From NCBI GenBank assembly GCA_050331575.1, contig JBHJGS010000027.1:9152-73151 (forward strand): a DNA stretch of 64,000 nucleotides, read 5' to 3'. The notes under the pieces were generated by a model. That model saw nothing but the letters and a program-made list of their open reading frames with translations. It searched no databases and was not told the origin of the DNA. Origin of the DNA: JBHJGS01 sp050331575. Lineage in GTDB: Bacteria; Pseudomonadota; Alphaproteobacteria; Sphingomonadales; Rhodothalassiaceae. Positions 44,855-53,910 of the stretch are shown piece by piece. The translations under genes and the position numbers were made by a program. Position 1 is the first letter of the stretch. Every line of letters begins with the position of its first letter.

Positions 44855-46783
44855 ATGTTAAGCCGACCCGAAACGCCGCTGCTTGATCAGGTCACCTATC
44901 CACAGGATCTGCGGCGCCTGCGTCCTTCCCAACTTCCGCAATTGTCCCAGGAGTTGCGCCAAGAGGTGATCGCCGCGGTCAGCCAGACCGGAGGCCATCT
45001 GGGCGCTGGCCTGGGCGTCGTCGAACTCACCGTAGCCCTGCATTACGTGTTCGACACGCCAAGCGATAAGCTGGTCTGGGATGTCGGCCACCAGGCCTAT
45101 CCGCACAAGGTGATCACCGGCCGGCGCGATCGCATTCGCACGCTGCGCCAGGGTGGCGGCCTGTCCGGTTTTACCAAACGCGCCGAAAGCGAGTATGACC
45201 CCTTCGGTGCGGCGCACTCGTCCACCTCGATCTCCGCAGCGCTGGGCATGGCCGTGGCCAACAAGCTGTCCGGTGCGGAGGAAAAGGCCATCGCGGTGAT
45301 CGGCGACGGCGCGATCTCCGCCGGCATGGCCTATGAGGCGATGAACAATGCCGCGCAAGCGGGCAACCGGCTGATCGTGATCCTGAACGACAATGACATG
45401 TCGATCGCGCCCCCGGTGGGTGCCATGAGCGCCTATCTCAGCCGCGTCCTGTCCTCGCGCAGCTATCTGTCGATCCGCGATATCGGCAAGCTGCTGGCCA
45501 AGCGCCTGGGCAAGACGGTGATGGATGCCGCGCGAAAGGCGGAGGAATATGCCCGCGGCATGGCCACCGGCGGCACCTTGTTCGAGGAATTGGGATTCTA
45601 TTATGTCGGCCCCATCGACGGTCACAATTTCGACCATCTGATCCCGGTGCTGCAGAATGTGCGGGACGCCAAGGAAGGCCCGATCTTTCTGCACGTCGTC
45701 ACGGAGAAGGGCCGTGGCCACCCCTTCGCCAAGGAACATCACGAAAAATATCACGCGGTGAAGAAGTTCGATCTGGTCACCGGGGAGCAGAGCAAGGGCA
45801 GCGCCAAGGCGCCCAGCTATACCGGCGTGTTCGCCAATGCTCTGATCAAGGAGGCCGAAACCGACGACAAGATCGTCGCCATCACCGCGGCCATGCCCGG
45901 CGGCACGGGGGTCAACAAGTTTCAGGAACGCTTCCCGCAGCGCAGCTTCGACGTCGGCATCGCCGAGCAGCACGGCGTGACCTTTGCCGCCGGCCTGGCG
46001 ACCAAGGGCTATAAGCCGTTCGCGGCGATCTATTCCACCTTCCTGCAACGCGCTTATGATCAGGTGGTCCATGACGTGGCGATCCAGAAGCTGCCGGTGC
46101 GCTTTGCCATCGACCGGGCGGGCCTGGTCGGCGCCGACGGGCCGACCCATGCTGGCAGCTTCGACATCACCTATCTGGCCACTCTGCCGCATTTCGTGGT
46201 GATGGCCGCGGGCGATGAGGCGGACTTGGTGCGCATGGTGCAGACCGCCGTGCGCATCGACGACCGGCCCTGCGCGTTCCGATATCCGCGCGGCGAAGGC
46301 ATTGGCGTCGCCTTGCCGGAGGGGCTGGAACCCCTAGAGATCGGCCGCGGCCGGGTGCTGCGCGAGGGTGCCAAGGTGGCGCTCGTGTCGCTGGGCGGGC
46401 GCCTGGCCGAGGCGCTGAAGGCCGCGGACATGCTGGAGGCGCGCGGCCTGTCCACCACCGTGGCCGATGCGCGCTTTGCCAAGCCGCTGGACCAGCGGCT
46501 GATCCGCGATCTGGCGCAGAATCACGAGGTCATCGTCACCATCGAGGAAGGCGCCATCGGCGGCTTCGGCGCCCATGTCAGCGATCTGTTGACCGGCGAG
46601 GGCCTGCTGGGCGGCAGCGCCTTGAAGCTGCGTTCGATGAAGCTGCCGGACCGGTTCCAGGATCAGGACAGCCCGGAGAAGATGTATGAGGCCGCGGGCC
46701 TGACCACGCCGCATATCGTCGACACCGCGCTGGCCGCCCTTGGCCGCAACGACCGCGTGGCGCAGGAGGAGGCGCGAGCCTGA
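44855..46783 (+). CDS. dxs: 1-deoxy-D-xylulose-5-phosphate synthase
   Basis: First enzyme of the MEP isoprenoid pathway, thiamine-diphosphate dependent, 642 residues. [39 protein letters not shown], the TPP site [20 protein letters not shown] with [17 protein letters not shown], the pyrimidine-binding [20 protein letters not shown], and [26 protein letters not shown] lies six bases before ATG 44855, so the in-frame codons from 44810 are excluded. It feeds IspA directly upstream. Confidence 0.97.
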   Translation: MLSRPETPLLDQVTYPQDLRRLRPSQLPQLSQELRQEVIAAVSQTGGHLGAGLGVVELTVALHYVFDTPSDKLVWDVGHQAYPHKVITGRRDRIRTLRQGGGLSGFTKRAESEYDPFGAAHSSTSISAALGMAVANKLSGAEEKAIAVIGDGAISAGMAYEAMNNAAQAGNRLIVILNDNDMSIAPPVGAMSAYLSRVLSSRSYLSIRDIGKLLAKRLGKTVMDAARKAEEYARGMATGGTLFEELGFYYVGPIDGHNFDHLIPVLQNVRDAKEGPIFLHVVTEKGRGHPFAKEHHEKYHAVKKFDLVTGEQSKGSAKAPSYTGVFANALIKEAETDDKIVAITAAMPGGTGVNKFQERFPQRSFDVGIAEQHGVTFAAGLATKGYKPFAAIYSTFLQRAYDQVVHDVAIQKLPVRFAIDRAGLVGADGPTHAGSFDITYLATLPHFVVMAAGDEADLVRMVQTAVRIDDRPCAFRYPRGEGIGVALPEGLEPLEIGRGRVLREGAKVALVSLGGRLAEALKAADMLEARGLSTTVADARFAKPLDQRLIRDLAQNHEVIVTIEEGAIGGFGAHVSDLLTGEGLLGGSALKLRSMKLPDRFQDQDSPEKMYEAAGLTTPHIVDTALAALGRNDRVAQEEARA

Positions 46784-46784
46784 C

Positions 46785-47522
46785 ATGGCCGCCAAGCAGC
46801 GCGCCGACCAGGCGTTGGTCGCGCGCGGGCTTGTCGAGTCCCGGGCCAAGGCGCAGGCGCTGATCCTCGCCGGCAAGGTGTTTTCCGGCGACAAGCGGGT
46901 CGACAAAGCCGGTCAGCCGGTCTCCGCCGAGCAGCCCTTGAGGGTGAAGGGGGCGGACCATCCCTGGGTCAGCCGCGGCGGCCTGAAGCTGGCCCATGCG
47001 GTGGAGGCGTTTGGCCTGGACTTCCAGACCAAGACTGTGCTGGACATCGGCGCGTCCACCGGCGGTTTCACCGATGTGGCGCTGGCCCATGGCGCTGCGC
47101 GGGTCTATGCGGTGGATGTGGGGCAGGGCCAGCTGGCGTGGTCCTTGCGGCAGGATGCCCGTGTTGTCGTGCTGGAAAAAACCAATGCGCGCTATCTCAC
47201 GGCGGAGCAGGTGTCCGAACCGGTTGACGCGCTGGTGTGCGATGCCAGCTTCATCGGCCTGAAAACACTGTTGCCCGCGCCTTTGGCGCTGATCCGGCCC
47301 GGCGGCTTTGCCGTGGCGCTGATCAAGCCGCAATTCGAAGTCGGCCCGGACAAGGTGGGAAAGGGCGGGGTGGTGCGCGATCCGGCCCTACACGCGCAGG
47401 TCTGCGATGACATCCGCGCCTGGTTTGCAGCCCGGGATGGCTGGCGGGTTGCCGGTTTGACGGAAAGCCCCATTACGGGTCCGGAAGGTAACCGCGAGTT
47501 CTTGATCTACGCGGTCACTTAA
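46785..47522 (+). CDS. tlyA: TlyA-family rRNA 2'-O-methyltransferase
   Basis: 245 residues: an N-terminal S4 RNA-binding domain (RADQALVARGLVESRAKAQA) and a FtsJ-like methyltransferase (VLDIGASTGGFTDVALAHGA, with AVDVGQGQLAWSLRQDARV). K-D-K-E-type elements: WVSRGGLKLAHA, CDASFIGLKTLLPAPL, ALIKPQFEVGPDKVGKGGVV, ITGPEGNREFLIYA. Relatives methylate 16S and/or 23S rRNA ribose and were once called hemolysins. Starts one base after the dxs stop. Confidence 0.93.
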   Translation: MAAKQRADQALVARGLVESRAKAQALILAGKVFSGDKRVDKAGQPVSAEQPLRVKGADHPWVSRGGLKLAHAVEAFGLDFQTKTVLDIGASTGGFTDVALAHGAARVYAVDVGQGQLAWSLRQDARVVVLEKTNARYLTAEQVSEPVDALVCDASFIGLKTLLPAPLALIRPGGFAVALIKPQFEVGPDKVGKGGVVRDPALHAQVCDDIRAWFAARDGWRVAGLTESPITGPEGNREFLIYAVT

Positions 47523-47545
47523 CGGCTGCTTAAGTCTGATCGGTC

Positions 47546-49633
47546 ATGACTGAAAGCTCAGGCCTGCCGGGGGTGCGGCGGGATCATGCTTTCAGCGGAC
47601 CGGGCTTCATGGCAGCCATCGAATATGACCGCCTGACCATTCCGGATCATCTTGAGGTCCGAACGAACGAGCCGCTGGTGGATATGGAAACCTGGGGCGC
47701 GTGGGCGTTTCAGGCGCGCGATTCCAGCCGCAGCAAGCGCCGCGTTTATGCGCTGGTGCAAAAGCCGGGGGTGCCGCCGCGCGCGGAGGTATTCCGCAAA
47801 TTGGCGCGCATGCCGGCGGTGAATATGGTCAATCCGTTGTGCCAGGCGGTGCTGCCGCTGGAAATCGATGGCAAGAGCGCGGAACGCCTGGTCACGATTT
47901 TGGATGATCCCGGCAGTGCGCCGGTCTTGTCCCGGAGCAAGGGCGGCGGCAAATCGATCCCGTTCCCGACCATCCGGCACTCGATCCTGCCCGCATGCGT
48001 CCGCGCGATCTCCGCATTGCATAGCCGCAATGTCTATCACCGGGCGATCCGCCCTGATGCGGTTTTCATGTCCGGCACCAATAATCAGGAATTTTTCCTG
48101 GGCGAGTGCATTTCCGCCCCACCTGGCGCTGGTCTGCCGATGGCGTTCGAGCCGCTGGAGCGGGCGCTGGCGCATCCCTTGGGCCGCGGCGAGGGCGATG
48201 AGCAGTGCGATCTTTATGCGTTGGGCGTGACCTTGCTGTCGCTGTTCTTCGGCGAGGTCGTGGGGGCGGACGTGCCCGACAATGTCATGTTGGAAGCGCG
48301 TATCAATCAAGGGTCGTTTTGGGCGCTCAGCCGAGGTCGGGACATTCCCGGCGCGCTCGGCATCCTGATGCGCGGGTTGTTGAGCGATGACCCGGAAGAT
48401 CGCTGGACCCTGCAGGATCTGACCAACTGGATGGACGGGGCGGTGCCTGGCCGGCGCTCGGGCATGCGCAGTTGGGGTCTGGCCCGACCGGTCAAGTTCA
48501 AGGGCAAGATGTACACTGATCGGCGCTATCTTGCGCACGCCTTCGCCAGTGACGAACGCAAGGCCGCGGAATTTCTGCGCAAGACCGACTTCTCCAACTG
48601 GATCCAGCAGATCATTTCCACTGAGCTGTTCACCGAAAAGCTCGACCGGCTGCTAGATGTCCGCCCGGAAATGGATCTGTCGGCCAGCGGCTCCAGCGAT
48701 AGCAAGCTGGTCTCGCGGGTTTGCTCGTTTCTCGATCCCCGCGGGCCGATCCGATATCGCGGCTTGTCCTTCATGCTGGATGGCATCGGGCCGTTGCTTG
48801 CCAATGCGTTTGCAGAGGGCGATGAAAAAGCCGTGCTGGCGTTCGACGATGTCTTGCGCGGCAATCTTCTGGAGACCCTGGTTGACATCATCCTGGAAAA
48901 GCACCGCAACTATAAGAATGTTTATGCCAATCTAACGCCGACCTTGCAGATGATGAAGGATCTGGAGATTGGTGGCGGGCTGGAATACGCGCTGTATTCC
49001 TTCCACGACGGGGTGCCGTGCCTGTCTGAGAAGTTCCACAGCCATTATGTCAATTCCCTGGGCGCCCTGGTGGTCACCTTCGATGAGGTGACCCGGCCCG
49101 ATGCCAGTTCCAAATCGCTGCTGGACGCGCATGTGATGGGCTATATTGCCGCGCGCGGGCGCAGCTTCGACGGCATCTTCAAGCGCATGACCAATCTGGA
49201 CAATGACCCGCAAAAACTGATGCCAACGGTCATGGAGGTATTCTCCGTGATGCAGCAGTCCGCCGGTGGGCCGCCGTTGAACACCTTGTCGAAGGTGCTT
49301 TTGGGGTCGTTCCGGCCGGTGATCAAAAAGCTGAAGAGCCGCAGCACCCGCAAGCAGGTTGAGGCGCAGATGACCAAGCTGGAGGGCATCGGCAATCTGT
49401 CGACGATACTGCAGCAGGTCAATCTCAGCACGGTCCTGCTGGAAGACGAAGACCGGTTTCGCAAAGCGCAGGCCACCGCGCAAAAGCTGGCCGCTGACTT
49501 AAACCGCATGCAGCAGCCGGTGTCGCCCCGCGAATTGCCGATCCAGCAGGGCGGCTATCGCTTCGCCGTCGGCGCCGGCTATGTCGCGGTGACCGCGTCG
49601 CTGGCGCTCTCCGTTCTGACTTTGCTGGGATAG
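47546..49633 (+). CDS. Tail-anchored protein with a degenerate (pseudo)kinase domain
   Basis: 695 residues. Residues about 45-310 follow a protein-kinase fold: helical segment ILPACVRAISALHSRNVYHR, AIRPDAVFM in place of HRDLKPxN, then CDLYALGVTLLSLFFGE, equal to the kinase SDIYALGV helix. Key residues are missing: the catalytic Asp is Ala (HRA at 165-167), the metal-binding Asn is Ala, and DFG is GEC-like. About 340 further helical residues follow, then a C-terminal membrane helix (FAVGAGYVAVTASLALSVLT). Probably a signalling or scaffold protein at the inner membrane. Start could also be ATG 47609. A small membrane protein gene follows three bases later. Function unknown. Confidence 0.75.
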   Translation: MTESSGLPGVRRDHAFSGPGFMAAIEYDRLTIPDHLEVRTNEPLVDMETWGAWAFQARDSSRSKRRVYALVQKPGVPPRAEVFRKLARMPAVNMVNPLCQAVLPLEIDGKSAERLVTILDDPGSAPVLSRSKGGGKSIPFPTIRHSILPACVRAISALHSRNVYHRAIRPDAVFMSGTNNQEFFLGECISAPPGAGLPMAFEPLERALAHPLGRGEGDEQCDLYALGVTLLSLFFGEVVGADVPDNVMLEARINQGSFWALSRGRDIPGALGILMRGLLSDDPEDRWTLQDLTNWMDGAVPGRRSGMRSWGLARPVKFKGKMYTDRRYLAHAFASDERKAAEFLRKTDFSNWIQQIISTELFTEKLDRLLDVRPEMDLSASGSSDSKLVSRVCSFLDPRGPIRYRGLSFMLDGIGPLLANAFAEGDEKAVLAFDDVLRGNLLETLVDIILEKHRNYKNVYANLTPTLQMMKDLEIGGGLEYALYSFHDGVPCLSEKFHSHYVNSLGALVVTFDEVTRPDASSKSLLDAHVMGYIAARGRSFDGIFKRMTNLDNDPQKLMPTVMEVFSVMQQSAGGPPLNTLSKVLLGSFRPVIKKLKSRSTRKQVEAQMTKLEGIGNLSTILQQVNLSTVLLEDEDRFRKAQATAQKLAADLNRMQQPVSPRELPIQQGGYRFAVGAGYVAVTASLALSVLTLLG

Positions 49634-49636
49634 ATC

Positions 49637-50110
49637 ATGGCCAAGGCGCTTTCGCAAAAAGGAGTTTCCGCCCGGCGGCGTAAGAGCAGCGGCAAGAGCA
49701 CCTTCTTGTTGTTCGTCGGCCTCATCGGCGCGATCATGATCCTGCAACCGGCCGTGGCACTGGTGCTGGCGATCGGCCTGGCGCCCAGTTTGGTGGCCTT
49801 GTTCACGGAGATGGGCCCATTGCGGCGCCTGCGCATGCGCAGTGTATTCTTGTTCAATCTGGCCGGCGTTCTGCCATATTGTGTGAAATATTGGCAGGCC
49901 GGCGATGTTTCGGCCATGGTTTCGGATATGTCGCAGCCCTATTTGTGGGCGATCATGTACGGCTCCGCAGCGTTCGGCTATTTCATGCTTTGGCTGTGCC
50001 CGCAGATCGCCGCCGGCGTGGTGCAGGCGACCAATAAAGAGAAGATCAAACGCCTCCAGAAGACCCAGGCGGAGCTGCGCGAGGAATGGGGCGGCCAGGT
50101 CGACGGTTAG
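49637..50110 (+). CDS. Small membrane protein paired with the pseudokinase
   Basis: 157 residues with a basic N-terminus (KGVSARRRKSSGKS), two close helices FLLFVGLIGAIMILQPAVAL and VLAIGLAPSLVALF, a third around YLWAIMYGSAAFGYFMLWLC, and a charged C-terminal helix (KEKIKRLQKTQAELREEWGG). No known family recognised. It follows the pseudokinase stop by three bases and very likely shares its mRNA, so the two may form a complex. Confidence 0.7.
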   Translation: MAKALSQKGVSARRRKSSGKSTFLLFVGLIGAIMILQPAVALVLAIGLAPSLVALFTEMGPLRRLRMRSVFLFNLAGVLPYCVKYWQAGDVSAMVSDMSQPYLWAIMYGSAAFGYFMLWLCPQIAAGVVQATNKEKIKRLQKTQAELREEWGGQVDG

Positions 50111-50138
50111 GTCGCCGGCTAGGCCTTTTGCGGGGCGC

Positions 50139-50711
50139 TCAGCGTTGCCACGCGTCCGGCTTGGCGGCGCGACCCTCAGGATCCTTGATCATAGTCAGAT
50201 AAACCTCGCCGATCTCCAAGCCCCAGCGGCGCACGATCGCCTTGTTCACAAGCACATCGCCGGGCTGCAGGAACAGCCAGTCCTCAAAACCGACGGTCCA
50301 GACATCGTCGCCCACGGGCAATTCCAGCTTGTATCGCCAAGTCAAGGCACTGCCGACAGCGCGGCCTTCGGCGACGCCAACGACATCATCAGCTGTGCCG
50401 CGATAGCGGCCAGGCCCTAGACGTTCGATCCGCCAAACCCGGGTGTCGGTCTCGCCATCGGAATAGAAAAAGCGTTCGTCGAGCACCAGCACATCGTCTT
50501 CGGTGACCCGGCCGTCGATGGTCACGAGCATGCGTCGTCGGACATCGTTGAAGCGATCCTCGAACAGTCCGTGCGCGACGATGCGGCCCTGGAAATACTC
50601 ATACAGATCAAGCGGGGGCGCAGTTTCCTCGAAATCGTCCAGCTGCATGGAGCCGCACCCGGCCAAGCTCAGCAGGCTCAACCAGGCCGCCATAATCTTA
50701 CGCTGTTGCAC
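50139..50711 (-). CDS. DUF3833 family lipoprotein
   Basis: 190 residues. I start at GTG 50711, giving MQQRKIMAAWLSLLSLAGCG: the QQRK provides the positive n-region and GAGAGG lies upstream; ATG 50693 would leave the signal without basic residues. Lipobox LAGC. Mature features LDLYEYFQGRIVAHGLFEDR, RMLVTIDGRVTEDDVLVLDE and WTVGFEDWLFLQPGDVLVNK match DUF3833, an uncharacterised family often near fatty-acid or cyclopropane lipid genes. It converges on the pseudokinase pair and is divergent from an acyl-CoA ligase. Confidence 0.82.
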   Translation of the reverse strand: MQQRKIMAAWLSLLSLAGCGSMQLDDFEETAPPLDLYEYFQGRIVAHGLFEDRFNDVRRRMLVTIDGRVTEDDVLVLDERFFYSDGETDTRVWRIERLGPGRYRGTADDVVGVAEGRAVGSALTWRYKLELPVGDDVWTVGFEDWLFLQPGDVLVNKAIVRRWGLEIGEVYLTMIKDPEGRAAKPDAWQR

Positions 50712-50859
50712 CCGCCTCTCCGTGCGTCGGTGGGGACCTCCAGACAGGTACGAGGCTTTCCCGCTCTGTGGTTCAGACGGCCCGATTGCCTTTGGCGGCC
50801 AGCCGGCTATCATCGCCGCAAAGCCGCCTGAAGGGCTTTGGGATCCGGGGAGAATGCGC

Positions 50860-52485
50860 ATGATGGGACTGATGCAAGAGTGGCCGCTGCTGATCTCGAA
50901 ATTGATCGAGTATGCCGAGCGATATCATGGTGGGCGCGAAATCGTCACTTATGGCGTGGAAGGCGGCACGCACCGCACCGACTATGAGACGCTGGCCCGG
51001 CGCTCGCGCCAATTGGCCGAGGCCTTAACGCGCTTAGGCGTGCAGCCCGGGGATCGGGTCGGCACGCTGGCGTGGAACACTTGGCGGCATATGGAATTGT
51101 GGTTCGGCGTCGCTGGCATGGGCGCTGTTAGCCATACCATCAATCCGCGCCTGTTCCCTGAACAGATCGCTTATATCAACCAGCATGCGGAAGATAAGGT
51201 GCTGTGCTTTGACACAAGCTTCGTGCCGCTGGTTGAGGCGCTGGCCGAGCATCTAGCGCCGGTGCAGTCCTTGGTGGTGCTGTGCAGCAAGGAGGACATG
51301 CCCGACAGCCGGCTCGATCTGATCAGTTATGAGGAGCTGATTGCCCAGGAACCGGGCACTTTCGCCTGGCCGTCGCTGGACGAAAATTGGGCAGCGGGGC
51401 TGTGCTACACCTCCGGCACCACCGGCAATCCAAAGGGCGTGCTCTATTCCAACCGCTCCACCGTGCTGCATGCCATGGCCTCGTGCATGACCGATACCAT
51501 CGGCCTGTCCAACAAGGATAGCGTGCTGCCCGTGGTGCCGATGTTCCACGCCAATGCCTGGGGCATTCCCTACGGCGCGGCTCTGGTGGGCGCCCGCCTC
51601 GTGTTCAACGGCCCGCACCATGACGGTGAGACGATCCAGCGCATCATCGAGACCGAGCAGGTCACCAAATCTGCTGCGGTGCCGACCATCTGGCTGGGCC
51701 TGCTGGACCATTTGCGCCGCTCCGGCAAGCGGCTGGACAGCCTGAAGGATGTCACTATCGGCGGCTCTGCCGCTCCGCGCGCGATGATCGAGGCGTTTCA
51801 GAAGGAGTATGGCGTGGAGGTCAACCATGCCTGGGGCATGACCGAATTGTCGCCGTTGGGAACATTGGGGACCTTGTCCGATCGGGCCGCGGCCTTAAGC
51901 CCGTCAGAGCAGTTGGACATGAAATGCAAGCAGGGCCGCGGCATCTTCGGGGTTGAATTGAAAATCGTCGATGCCCAGGGCCGGGAGCAGCCGCGAGACG
52001 GCGACGCCTTCGGCCATTTGCTGGTGCGCGGGCCGTGGACGGTGCGGGAATATTTCCGCCACGAGGGCGGCGACATTCTCGATCAGGACGGCTGGTTCGA
52101 CACCGGCGACGTTGCCACCCTGGATCCGCTCGGCTATATGCAAATTACCGATCGCTCCAAGGATGTCATCAAGTCCGGCGGTGAGTGGATTTCCTCAATC
52201 GACCTGGAAAATCTCGCGGTGGGGCATCCCGATATCGCCGAAGCCGCGGTGATCGGCATTCCTCACCCGAAATGGGACGAACGCCCGTTGTTGATCGTCG
52301 TGCCGCAAGATGGAGCGCAGATCGATAAGGCTCAAATCCTTAGCTATTTGAGCGAGCATATCGCCAAATGGCAGCTGCCGGACGATATCGTCACGGTGAC
52401 CGAAATCCCGCATACGGCCACGGGCAAGATCCAGAAAACGGCCTTGAGAGACCAGTTCCGCGAGTATCGGCTTCCGACGGCCTAA
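50860..52485 (+). CDS. Acyl-CoA ligase, AlkK/medium-to-long-chain type
   Basis: 541 residues. [20 protein letters not shown] and [20 protein letters not shown] start the family pattern of AlkK-like fatty acid ligases; then [20 protein letters not shown], the P-loop [75 protein letters not shown] and the C-terminal lysine [17 protein letters not shown] 50860 sits seven bases from GGGGAG; ATGs at 50854 and 50863 are in frame. The frame is open far upstream, through the antisense DUF3833 gene, and that part is rejected. One of three AMP-forming ligases in the window. Confidence 0.9.
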   Translation: MMGLMQEWPLLISKLIEYAERYHGGREIVTYGVEGGTHRTDYETLARRSRQLAEALTRLGVQPGDRVGTLAWNTWRHMELWFGVAGMGAVSHTINPRLFPEQIAYINQHAEDKVLCFDTSFVPLVEALAEHLAPVQSLVVLCSKEDMPDSRLDLISYEELIAQEPGTFAWPSLDENWAAGLCYTSGTTGNPKGVLYSNRSTVLHAMASCMTDTIGLSNKDSVLPVVPMFHANAWGIPYGAALVGARLVFNGPHHDGETIQRIIETEQVTKSAAVPTIWLGLLDHLRRSGKRLDSLKDVTIGGSAAPRAMIEAFQKEYGVEVNHAWGMTELSPLGTLGTLSDRAAALSPSEQLDMKCKQGRGIFGVELKIVDAQGREQPRDGDAFGHLLVRGPWTVREYFRHEGGDILDQDGWFDTGDVATLDPLGYMQITDRSKDVIKSGGEWISSIDLENLAVGHPDIAEAAVIGIPHPKWDERPLLIVVPQDGAQIDKAQILSYLSEHIAKWQLPDDIVTVTEIPHTATGKIQKTALRDQFREYRLPTA

Positions 52486-52964
52486 TCCTCCAGCCCCGCG
52501 ATCGCCCGACCGTTCAAGACAGCGGCCTCGGTGATCGCGGCGGGGCCGATCCGGGCGGCCGCGCGGACGGATGCCGCGGGGATCACCTCTTGAAGCCCCA
52601 GATAAAGGCGCAGCCCGCCCTTTTGGTCGGGCACCAGCGGTCGCAAGAACAGCCGGTTCCAGAACGGCCGGCCGTCCTTGCGATAGTTCAAGATGTCCAC
52701 ATGCACCGCCGCGCCCTGGTTCAAGGCTGCGCGAATGGCTTGAACAGCAGCGGGATCGGTGTCCGGCCCCTGCAGAAACCGGCAGCTTCGCCCAACGCAT
52801 TCCGCTTCGCTATAGCCGGTATGGCGGCAGAAGCCCTGGCTGACATAGGTGAGACGGTCAAAGTCTTGTCCGACCTCGCCGCGGGTGAAGCAGCGGTCGC
52901 GCTTTAAATGAAGGTTTTCGATAAGCTGAACCTTATCGTCTTGCGGCGGCGCAGAAAAGTCCAT
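52482..52964 (-). CDS. Short LOV (blue-light) photoreceptor
   Basis: 160 residues that are almost only a LOV-type PAS domain with short flanking helices. The flavin-binding motif reads CVGRSCRFLQGPDTDPAAVQ; Cys61 would form the flavin adduct (consensus GRNCRFLQG, here Ser in place of Asn). The other flavin contacts are present: Asn93 in ILNYRKDGRPFWN, Asn103 in the same stretch, and Gln125 in YLGLQEV. There is no kinase, GGDEF or HTH output domain, so output would be by dimer change or a partner. Converges on the acyl-CoA ligase (three-base overlap). Confidence 0.88.
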   Translation of the reverse strand: MDFSAPPQDDKVQLIENLHLKRDRCFTRGEVGQDFDRLTYVSQGFCRHTGYSEAECVGRSCRFLQGPDTDPAAVQAIRAALNQGAAVHVDILNYRKDGRPFWNRLFLRPLVPDQKGGLRLYLGLQEVIPAASVRAAARIGPAAITEAAVLNGRAIAGLED

Positions 52965-53240
52965 GAGTGTAACGGCTCCGGTTCGACCGTCTTCGTCCCT
53001 CCATACACGGCTTTGGAGGCATTCACATGTGAAGACTGTGCGCCTGCCAGGTTAAGCAACCGTTGAAGTCAAGTATTGCATTTTGTTCCGTCAAAATTTT
53101 CAGAAATTTATCTAAAGAAGCATCGGGCCAATTGGACTCGCCGTACGATGCCAATCGGTCCGATAAAGTTGCTCGCACTCTAGAAGGCGGGCCTTTTCCT
53201 CCGATCAAGCGCGATCGCGATGGATCGGATCATGCCCCGG
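52965..53240. repeat. Intergenic region with two palindromic repeats
   Basis: 276 bases without a credible gene between the LOV gene and the DUF2842 gene, both minus strand. It holds TCCGATC (53200-53206) facing GATCGGA (53223-53229) around GCGCGATCGCG, and a related partial element CCAATCGGTCCGAT near 53148. The LOV promoter should lie at the left end. Confidence 0.6.
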
Positions 53241-53450
53241 TTAACGGGGTTGGGCGCGGCCAATCCAATTGATCACGGCGCGGGCGGGAAAAATCCAAAC
53301 AATGCCGAAGAACAAATAAAACAGGATCTCAAGCAAAAACGGCATCGGCATCAGCCAGGCGGCCAGTCCGGCAACGGCAAAGGCATAGGCGGTTAGCCCG
53401 GCGATCAGGCCCAGCATGCCGGGCAGGCTGCGTGGATTGGTCTTGCTCAT
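53241..53450 (-). CDS. DUF2842 small membrane protein
   Basis: 69 residues: MSKTNPRSLPGMLGLIAGLT, helix AYAFAVAGLAAWLM, second helix LLEILFYLFFGIVWIFPARA and VINWIGR. The LFYLxxGxxWxxPAxxxIxW pattern is the alphaproteobacterial DUF2842 family, unknown function. ATG 53450 overlaps the Nudix stop (ATGA), so they are co-translated. Confidence 0.85.
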   Translation of the reverse strand: MSKTNPRSLPGMLGLIAGLTAYAFAVAGLAAWLMPMPFLLEILFYLFFGIVWIFPARAVINWIGRAQPR

Positions 53451-53860
53451 GCCAGTCTGTCCCAGGCTTGGTGGATGACGCGTGCTGTTTCGTGCCATAG
53501 CCCCAGGCCGTTCACGGCGTCCAGCGGCCAAAACCGCGCGTCCGCTGCATCATCCCTGGCGCAAGGCGTTCCAGACCGCCACGTCGCTGCATAGTCCAGC
53601 AGCGTGTAATGCCGTACCAGCTCGCCGGTTTCATCGCGTTCGATCAGATCCACGATATCAATCAGGGGGCCGAGATGAATGGTCACGCCGGTTTCCTCAA
53701 AAACCTCGCGATGCGCCGCGGCTGGAACGGTTTCCCCCCATTCCTGCTTGCCGCCGGGCAGCGACCATTGATGCTGTTTGGGCGGCGTGCCGCGGCGGAT
53801 CAAGAGCACCTGGTCGTGCTTGAACACCACCACGCCGACGCCAATGACGGGCCGTCGCAT
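53447..53860 (-). CDS. Nudix hydrolase
   Basis: 137 residues. The Nudix box is complete: GGKQEWGETVPAAAHREVFE then ETGV, matching GX5EX7REUXEEXGU. N-terminal strand RRPVIGVGVVVFKHDQVLLI and QHQWSLPGGKQ precede it. Substrate class (ADP-ribose, dNTP or other) cannot be told; the WSLPGG form is common among ADP-ribose and MutT-like enzymes. Start ATG 53860; 14 upstream codons are less conserved. Confidence 0.9.
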   Translation of the reverse strand: MRRPVIGVGVVVFKHDQVLLIRRGTPPKQHQWSLPGGKQEWGETVPAAAHREVFEETGVTIHLGPLIDIVDLIERDETGELVRHYTLLDYAATWRSGTPCARDDAADARFWPLDAVNGLGLWHETARVIHQAWDRLA

Positions 53861-53910
53861 GCCTCTGCCTCGACTTGTATCTGTCGCAGAGCTAGCGCAC
53901 ATCTTGGCGC

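Noticed and set aside
44858..46192. 444-codon minus-strand frame inside dxs
   Set aside because: Shadow of dxs in a GC-rich gene; no start signal or family pattern.
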